Source: Spirochaetaceae bacterium (GTDB lineage: Bacteria > Spirochaetota > Spirochaetia > Treponematales > Treponemataceae). Taken from it: a DNA stretch of 64,000 bases. This document shows positions 59,280-64,000 of the stretch, one piece after another. The stretch's first letter is position 1, and every line of letters starts with the position of its first letter. The notes below the pieces were generated by a model. That model was not told the DNA's origin, did no database searches, and worked only from the letters and a program-made list of their open reading frames with translations. The stretch spans positions 62,001-126,000 of the forward strand of contig JAFZVC010000074.1 of NCBI GenBank assembly GCA_017618015.1. Reading direction: 5' to 3'. Position numbers and translations under genes: made by a program.

Positions 59280-60951
59280 TCATCACATCGTCGATGTAGA
59301 TGTCGCCGTTTTGGTTGTTATCATGATGAAAACCAAAAAAGATATGCTCAAAACGAGACCAGTCAAATTTACCCTGCGGGTTGTACCATTTATTGACTTT
59401 GTCTGACCATGCACCGCTTTCTTTGAATTTTGACATAGGAACTTCAACAGTTAGCCATTCTCCAACCTTGTAATCAGAAGCTCTTATATAAACCGTGTTT
59501 CTCCATGGCGGCAGTTTCTCTCCTCCGTCAGAATCCACAAGATGAATTTCAAAGACTTGATTTGCGTCATTAAACTTTACAGTAAAGCTTAATGCAAGTT
59601 CATTGTGGTATTCTGCCACTTTGGAAGCAATTGCTTTTGGAAGATTAAGAATAAAATTAGCATCTTTCATGCCTGATGACTCTTGAAAATAGTTGTGAGA
59701 TTCATCATCTTTCGCTGCTTTTGATAGATAAGAATGATATGTACTTGTACCTTTTCCACAAAGCCCGTCAAAAACGACATAAGGCTGTTGAGGAAAAGTT
59801 TTGAGTTCAAGGTTTGTTTTTGAAACAAGCGATTCATCAGGCAGTTTAAGGCCATAAGCATCCAAAGCATATTTATCAATATCATCAGGGAAGATTAATG
59901 ATAGATCTTCTGTTTCCAGGAATCCAAAATCGGCATCTATTCCCCATGTACAATAAGGAATATTGTAATTGTTTAGCGCTGCCACATTTGTTTTGATACA
60001 ATAAAGACGATCCTTTGGCATCATTCTGGCTGCTACACCGAGTTCACCACACCATATTCTTACGTTATTCTTTTTTGCCCAGTCTGCTACTTCTTTTATC
60101 TTATTATTCAAAAAAGCTTCATTTCCTTGCTGCGGATATATAGTCTGAATATTGTTTTTTACCCAGGCTTCTAGGCTGTCGTCCAGTTTCGGCATACGTT
60201 TTTTGTCATAAGGAAATGGTAAATCTCGTATATTTGCTGACCATACACCTGTTCCTTGGTTTGCAAACATTTCCGGTAAATAAAAATGGAATGCGTAAAT
60301 CAGATTTTTATCCTCGTATGGTTTCATTTTTATTAGATCGTCGGTATGAGACCAATTTGCAGTGGTTACAACAACAGTGTGTTTTGTGTCGTACTGTCTG
60401 ATAAGGGCAAGTATTTCTCTTTGGATTTTATCCCAGCTATTCATAAGGTCTTCTGGCGGTTCGTTTAGTATCTCATAAATAATGTATTCGCTTCTGTTTT
60501 TGTAGCGCTCTGCTATTTGTGGCCACAAAGCCTTTAAATGCGTTTCATAGGTTTCTGGTGTTGCATCTTTTTGTTGTTCTGGGTCATTAAAAGAATGATT
60601 ATCTATGACAAGATAAATCTGATATTTTTCTGCCCAGTCACAAACCTGGTCCAGTTTTTCAAGAATAATGTTATCTATTTTTCCTGTATAATTCGGTTCC
60701 ATAACAAATTCAAAATGGATAGGAAGTCTAATTATATCTACGCCCATGCTTTTGAGGCATGCAAAGTCCGCTTCATCATATTTATTCAATGGCGGTAGGG
60801 TATTATTCCATGTTTCAAACCAGCGAAGCAGGTTTACACCTTTTGTAAAAGGCAGGGGTTCGACTTCTGAAACCGGTTCGTTGGTTTTGCATGCGGTGAG
60901 TGCAAAGCATGCAAAAATCAGCAGGATGAAAATTTTATGTAGTAGTTTCAT
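59266..60951 (-). CDS. GH5 glycoside hydrolase lipoprotein, copy 3 (intact)
   Basis: 561 residues. A complete lipoprotein signal MKLLHKIFILLIFACFALTAC (lipobox LTAC, Cys21) leads directly into the GH5 domain: MGVDIIRLPIHFEF, acid Glu in IYEILNEPP, nucleophile Glu in VRIWCGELG. The C-terminal beta-sandwich ends GDIYIDDVMIK. Cell-surface plant-polysaccharide hydrolase (beta-1,4-glucan or mannan). It lacks the ~27-bp insert with the poly-G tract found in copies 1 and 2, so it is constitutively in frame. AGAGAGG precedes the ATG. Confidence 0.92.
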   Translation of the reverse strand: MKLLHKIFILLIFACFALTACKTNEPVSEVEPLPFTKGVNLLRWFETWNNTLPPLNKYDEADFACLKSMGVDIIRLPIHFEFVMEPNYTGKIDNIILEKLDQVCDWAEKYQIYLVIDNHSFNDPEQQKDATPETYETHLKALWPQIAERYKNRSEYIIYEILNEPPEDLMNSWDKIQREILALIRQYDTKHTVVVTTANWSHTDDLIKMKPYEDKNLIYAFHFYLPEMFANQGTGVWSANIRDLPFPYDKKRMPKLDDSLEAWVKNNIQTIYPQQGNEAFLNNKIKEVADWAKKNNVRIWCGELGVAARMMPKDRLYCIKTNVAALNNYNIPYCTWGIDADFGFLETEDLSLIFPDDIDKYALDAYGLKLPDESLVSKTNLELKTFPQQPYVVFDGLCGKGTSTYHSYLSKAAKDDESHNYFQESSGMKDANFILNLPKAIASKVAEYHNELALSFTVKFNDANQVFEIHLVDSDGGEKLPPWRNTVYIRASDYKVGEWLTVEVPMSKFKESGAWSDKVNKWYNPQGKFDWSRFEHIFFGFHHDNNQNGDIYIDDVMIKQK

Positions 60952-60999
60952 GAAAAACCTCTCTTTTTATTAGTCGCCGCGCAAAACGGCGTTAGAATC

Positions 61000-61008
61000 A
61001 TTATAGCA
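61000..61008 (-). promoter_or_regulatory. Promoter of GH5 copy 3
   Basis: Extended -10 TG-C-TATAAT on the minus strand, the same module as copies 1 and 2, with the CGCCG/CGGCG leader hairpin. Confidence 0.7.
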
Positions 61009-61044
61009 CAGATTTTTGATTTTTTTGGTAAGAAAACAAGCTTG

Positions 61045-61080
61045 TTCTCTATGTCATTTTTGGTAAAATGACATAGAGAA
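61045..61080. repeat. Perfect 16-bp inverted repeat with 4-nt loop
   Basis: TTCTCTATGTCATTTT (61045-61060), TGGT, AAAATGACATAGAGAA (61065-61080). A 12-bp palindrome AACAAGCTTGTT (61035-61046) overlaps its left edge. Located between the divergent GH5 copy 3 and bceA genes. Too AT-rich and lacking a T-run for a normal terminator. Confidence 0.7.
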
Positions 61081-61084
61081 TTAA

Positions 61085-61235
61085 GTTTTGGGGCAGGGGG
61101 TGTAAGGGCAGCCCTTTAGGGCTGTTCGGTAGTGATGGAGCCCCTAAACAGGGGCGACAGAACGGACGAATGGAGCGCGGTTAGCGCGGAACCCTGAAAC
61201 ACCCGGTGGCGGCAGTTTGCCGCCAGCCCCCCTTC
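61085..61235. repeat. GC-rich multi-hairpin intergenic element
   Basis: Four stems: GGGCAGCCC/GGGCTG region, GCCCC/GGGGC, GCGCGG-type core, and GGCGGCA/TTGCCGCC (61208-61224). Similar in style to the elements at 17693 and 35988. No coding frame. Confidence 0.5.
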
Positions 61236-61246
61236 AAATCTAACAA

Positions 61247-61314
61247 AAATGTAAGAAATTTCACGCGAAATGTAAGAACATAAAATAGAGTTTTTTGTGC
61301 GCGCCGTTTATATT
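61247..61314 (+). promoter_or_regulatory. Regulator-binding direct repeat and promoter of the BceAB-like operon
   Basis: AAATGTAAGAA occurs at 61247-61257 and 61268-61278, exactly 21 bp apart (two helical turns), as expected for an OmpR-family dimer site. -10 candidates are TATATT (61309-61314) or TAAAAT (61281-61286), with no good -35, which suits an activated promoter. AAGGAG leads the ATG at 61338. Confidence 0.6.
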
Positions 61315-61337
61315 TTAGATGCTTAAGGAGAAATCAA

Positions 61338-62105
61338 ATGAACGTATTGGATGTTAACGGCATTAAAAAGATTTACAGAAGCCGGTTTGGAACGAATCAG
61401 GTAGAAGCATTGAAAAATATCACTTTTTCGGTAGAGAAGGGTGAGTACATAGCGATAATGGGCGAGTCAGGCTCTGGTAAGACTACGTTGCTCAATATTC
61501 TGGCGGCTTTGGACAAGCCTACCGCGGGAACTGTCATGCTTGAAGGACAGAACCTTACGGGCATAAAAGAGTCGGCAATGGCGACTTTCCGCCGCGACAA
61601 CTTGGGGTTTGTGTTCCAGGAGTTCAATCTGCTCGACACTTTTTCGGTTGAGGACAATATTTTCCTGCCGCTCGTGCTTTCCGGCAAAAAGAACGAGGAG
61701 ATGGTTGAGCGCCTTGAGCCGATTGCAGCGCGGCTTGGAATAGCGGAGCTTTTGAAAAAGTATCCGTACGAGATTTCTGGCGGTCAGAAGCAGCGTGTCG
61801 CGATTGCGCGTGCGATTATCACTGAGCCGAGGATTATCCTTGCTGATGAGCCGACTGGTGCGCTCGATTCTCGCTCAACGGACGACATTCTGCGCATTTT
61901 CGCGGACATCAACAAAACAGGGCAGACAATCCTGATGGTAACGCATTCGATTAAAGCCGCGAGCAAAGCGGGAAGGGTGCTTTTCATCAGGGACGGCGAG
62001 GTGTTCCATCAGATTTACAGGGGCGACGCGACGGACGAGCAGCTTTACCAGAAGATTTCTGACACGCTGACGAGGTTGCAGGCTGGCACAGGAGCTGAGA
62101 GATGA
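61338..62105 (+). CDS. BceA-like ABC transporter ATPase
   Basis: 255 residues. Walker A GESGSGKTTLL, Q-loop FVFQEFNLLDTFSVEDNIFL, signature ISGGQKQRVAIARAI, Walker B IILADEPTGALDSR, and H-loop MVTHSIKAA. The FNLLDTF block is typical of MacB/BceA-type exporters acting on lantibiotics, bacitracin or other peptides. Operon with the permease (ATGA overlap). Functionally linked to the RR/HK pair at 53577-55288. Confidence 0.92.
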   Translation: MNVLDVNGIKKIYRSRFGTNQVEALKNITFSVEKGEYIAIMGESGSGKTTLLNILAALDKPTAGTVMLEGQNLTGIKESAMATFRRDNLGFVFQEFNLLDTFSVEDNIFLPLVLSGKKNEEMVERLEPIAARLGIAELLKKYPYEISGGQKQRVAIARAIITEPRIILADEPTGALDSRSTDDILRIFADINKTGQTILMVTHSIKAASKAGRVLFIRDGEVFHQIYRGDATDEQLYQKISDTLTRLQAGTGAER

Positions 62106-64000
62106 AAAACACTTTTTACCTTCAGCTTGCATGGACGGGAATAGGAAAGAACAAAAAGCTCTATCTCCCTTACCTTATAACGTGTACCGGCATGGTGATG
62201 ATGTACTACATCGTCACAAGTCTTTCGCTCTCGCCCGTAATCAGGGTGCTGCGCGGCGGTGACACAATCCAGATGATGCTCGGACTTGGCAGCTATGTCG
62301 TGGCGTTCTTTTCGGTGCTGTTCCTTTTTTACAGCAACTCGTTCCTTATCCGCCGCCGACGAAAGGAGTTCGGCCTTTACAACATCCTTGGCATGGGAAA
62401 AGCCAACATCGGGCGCATCCTTTTCGGTGAGACAGTTATCACAGTTCTCATCTCGCTCGTTGCGGGGCTTCTTTTCGGCGTGCTCTTTTCAAAACTTGGC
62501 GAGCTTGTGCTTGTCAACATGCTGCAGGGCGATGTGACTTACTTGTTCTCGCTCACAATGCCAGCAGTAAAATGGACGCTTATCATCTTTCCGGTGATAT
62601 TTGCCGTCATCTTTTTGTGGAACATCGTCAGCGTGCACGCCACGAACCCGATAGAGCTTCTTCACAGCGAGAACTCCGGCGAAAAACCGCCCCGCGCCAA
62701 CTGGTTCTTGGGCATTGCCGGTGTTGCGGTTCTTGGTGTCGCGTACTATATCGCTGTCACGATTGAGCAGCCTATCGCCGCTTTGATGTGGTTTTTCATC
62801 GCGGTTATTTTGGTAATTGCCGCAACGTATCTTATTTTTATCGCCGGTTCCGTGCTTATGTGCAGAATCTTGCAGAAAAACAAGAAGTACTACTACAAAA
62901 CAGAGCATTTTATCTCCGTTTCATCGATGCTTTACCGTATGAAGCGTAACGGCGCGGGGCTTGCGTCTATCTGCATCCTTGCCACGATGGTGCTCGTTAT
63001 GATTGCATCGACAGCCTGTCTTTTCTTCGGGCTTGACGACAACATCAAGAGCCTTTATCCGTATGACGTGAACATTAACGCCTACTACGATAACCCTGTT
63101 GTTTTAAGCGATGATGAGGTTGCGCGGTTTGATGATGTCGTGCGCTCTCAGTTCGCGAAAAAAGGAGCTGCGCCGACAGCCGTTTCTGTATACCGCTCTG
63201 CAAATGCCGTTGCCTCTGTTGCGGGTGGCGTTATAGACACGAACGTAGACACCCTTGATGCGATGAATCAGTATTCGATGGAGAACGTCTTCTGTTTGTC
63301 GATCATGTCGTATGACGATTTTGCCCGGATGCGGCGCAGTGAGGATGCGGGAAGCACGTCAAGTTTGGCGCAGGCTGACGCGGGGTTGCCTGTCGCGCGT
63401 CCAGCTCGCAACGAGATTCTTGTCCTCGGTGCAGCCGACAAGCTTAAGTACGATTCTCTTTCAACGGCAGCCGGTTCGACTTATGCGATTAAGACTGCCG
63501 ATGACGTTACGCTCAGTACAGGAGACGTGACCGAGATTTTCCCGACGCTGTATTGTGTCGTAGATGACGCGATTGCTTTTGTTGAGCAGTTCGACAAGGA
63601 GGAGCCCGACGGGACAACTACGAACCCCTTTCTTTCTTCGCTGTTTTATGGAGCTAATCTTACGGGCGATGACGACAGCCGCGTCGAGGTGTACAAATCT
63701 GTTTCTGAGGTACTTTCTGCTGAGCGTCCGAACCTTGCTTATGAGCGCGTCAATGTTAATTCTCCTATTGTAGAGCGGGGTGGTGCGTATGCGATGTACG
63801 GCGGGCTGTTGTTCTTGGGAATAATGCTGAGCATCGTTTTCCTGTTCGCGACGATACTCATCGTGTACTACAAGCAGATTTCGGAGGGCTTCGAGGATCA
63901 GTCACGCTTCGAGATTATGCAGAAAGTCGGCATGACGAAAAAGGATATCCGCAAGAGCATAAACTCGCAGATGCTTACGGTATTCTTCCTGCCGCTCGTG
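62102..64000 (+). CDS. BceB-like FtsX permease, 3' end beyond the window
   Basis: 633 codons visible, no stop. Begins MKNTFYLQLAWTGIGKNKKL. Helices follow, with the RRRRKEFGLYNILGMGK cytoplasmic loop that marks BceB/FtsX permeases. A large extracellular domain spans ~320-560; membrane helices resume at YGGLLFLGIMLSIVFLFATI. Transports or releases antimicrobial peptides and acts as the co-sensor for the kinase. Truncated by the window edge only. Confidence 0.9.
   Translation, partial: MKNTFYLQLAWTGIGKNKKLYLPYLITCTGMVMMYYIVTSLSLSPVIRVLRGGDTIQMMLGLGSYVVAFFSVLFLFYSNSFLIRRRRKEFGLYNILGMGKANIGRILFGETVITVLISLVAGLLFGVLFSKLGELVLVNMLQGDVTYLFSLTMPAVKWTLIIFPVIFAVIFLWNIVSVHATNPIELLHSENSGEKPPRANWFLGIAGVAVLGVAYYIAVTIEQPIAALMWFFIAVILVIAATYLIFIAGSVLMCRILQKNKKYYYKTEHFISVSSMLYRMKRNGAGLASICILATMVLVMIASTACLFFGLDDNIKSLYPYDVNINAYYDNPVVLSDDEVARFDDVVRSQFAKKGAAPTAVSVYRSANAVASVAGGVIDTNVDTLDAMNQYSMENVFCLSIMSYDDFARMRRSEDAGSTSSLAQADAGLPVARPARNEILVLGAADKLKYDSLSTAAGSTYAIKTADDVTLSTGDVTEIFPTLYCVVDDAIAFVEQFDKEEPDGTTTNPFLSSLFYGANLTGDDDSRVEVYKSVSEVLSAERPNLAYERVNVNSPIVERGGAYAMYGGLLFLGIMLSIVFLFATILIVYYKQISEGFEDQSRFEIMQKVGMTKKDIRKSINSQMLTVFFLPLV

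Larger units (their letters stand above)
55337..61030 (-). repeat. Tandem triplication of a ~1.9-kb GH5 unit
   Basis: Three units, each of promoter, leader hairpin, signal region, GH5 and C-terminal domain, all on the minus strand: 55337-57125, 57232-59020 and 59266-61025. Upstream modules are almost identical over ~75 bp; coding parts have diverged. The block lies between the two halves of a BceRS-BceAB module. Confidence 0.8.

Overview
The window looks like a chromosomal segment of a Treponema-type spirochaete, probably a polysaccharide-degrading gut or rumen species. This is inference from gene content: lipoproteins with short lipoboxes, a minimal type II secretion (T2S) locus, a chemosensory operon with unusual receptors, a long signal peptidase I, GH5 glycoside hydrolases, a four-subunit 2-oxoacid:ferredoxin oxidoreductase and a large corrinoid operon. 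No rRNA, CRISPR array, insertion sequence or prophage was seen. One tRNA-Arg(TCT) is present.

Layout. 1-349: start of a xylulokinase gene (minus). 524-5094: a repeat-rich surface lipoprotein and an outer-membrane barrel-like protein. 5191-17694: one long plus-strand corrinoid operon: NEAT-like secreted protein, lipoprotein receptor, permease, an ATPase fused to cobyric acid synthase, CobT, CobU, CobS, a CobU-like small protein, a phosphatase, CbiB, CobD, CbiC and CbiD. 17821-20457 (minus): a Vor-type 2-oxoacid:ferredoxin oxidoreductase. 20521-21020: a gene-free stretch with a probable structured small RNA. 21021-22358: a purine permease. 22506-31638 (minus): a nine-gene T2S-like operon (gspD, E, F, G, two tiny pseudopilin-like proteins, a GspL-like protein) ending in a lipoprotein and a clostripain-family protease.

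31786-35097: a coiled-coil protein with a histone-H1-like tail, then ParE. 35123-39150: RluA-type pseudouridine synthase, HD-domain protein, and a DUF1538 membrane protein followed by a tandem P-II protein. 39418-50476: a chemosensory operon (two CheW-like proteins, CheB with a dead receiver, CheR, CheA-REC, a REC-GAF-adenylate cyclase and two membrane receptors), followed by a TatD nuclease. An Hpt protein lies on the opposite strand, then signal peptidase I. 53577-55288 and 61338-64000 are the two halves of a BceRS/BceAB-like peptide-sensing module, separated by three tandem GH5 lipoprotein genes on the other strand.

How it fits together: the corrinoid operon couples uptake to late cobalamin assembly. 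The chemosensory operon appears to feed a cAMP cyclase. The T2S operon carries a likely exported protease. The most notable sequence-level observations are (1) two of three GH5 copies have a G6 or G7 tract inside the signal-peptide codons that leaves the signal out of frame, which suggests phase variation; (2) several promoters place the -10 box about 6 nt before the start codon with no Shine-Dalgarno sequence, which suggests leaderless transcripts; (3) the BtuD-CobQ fusion; (4) the CheA-to-adenylate-cyclase pathway.
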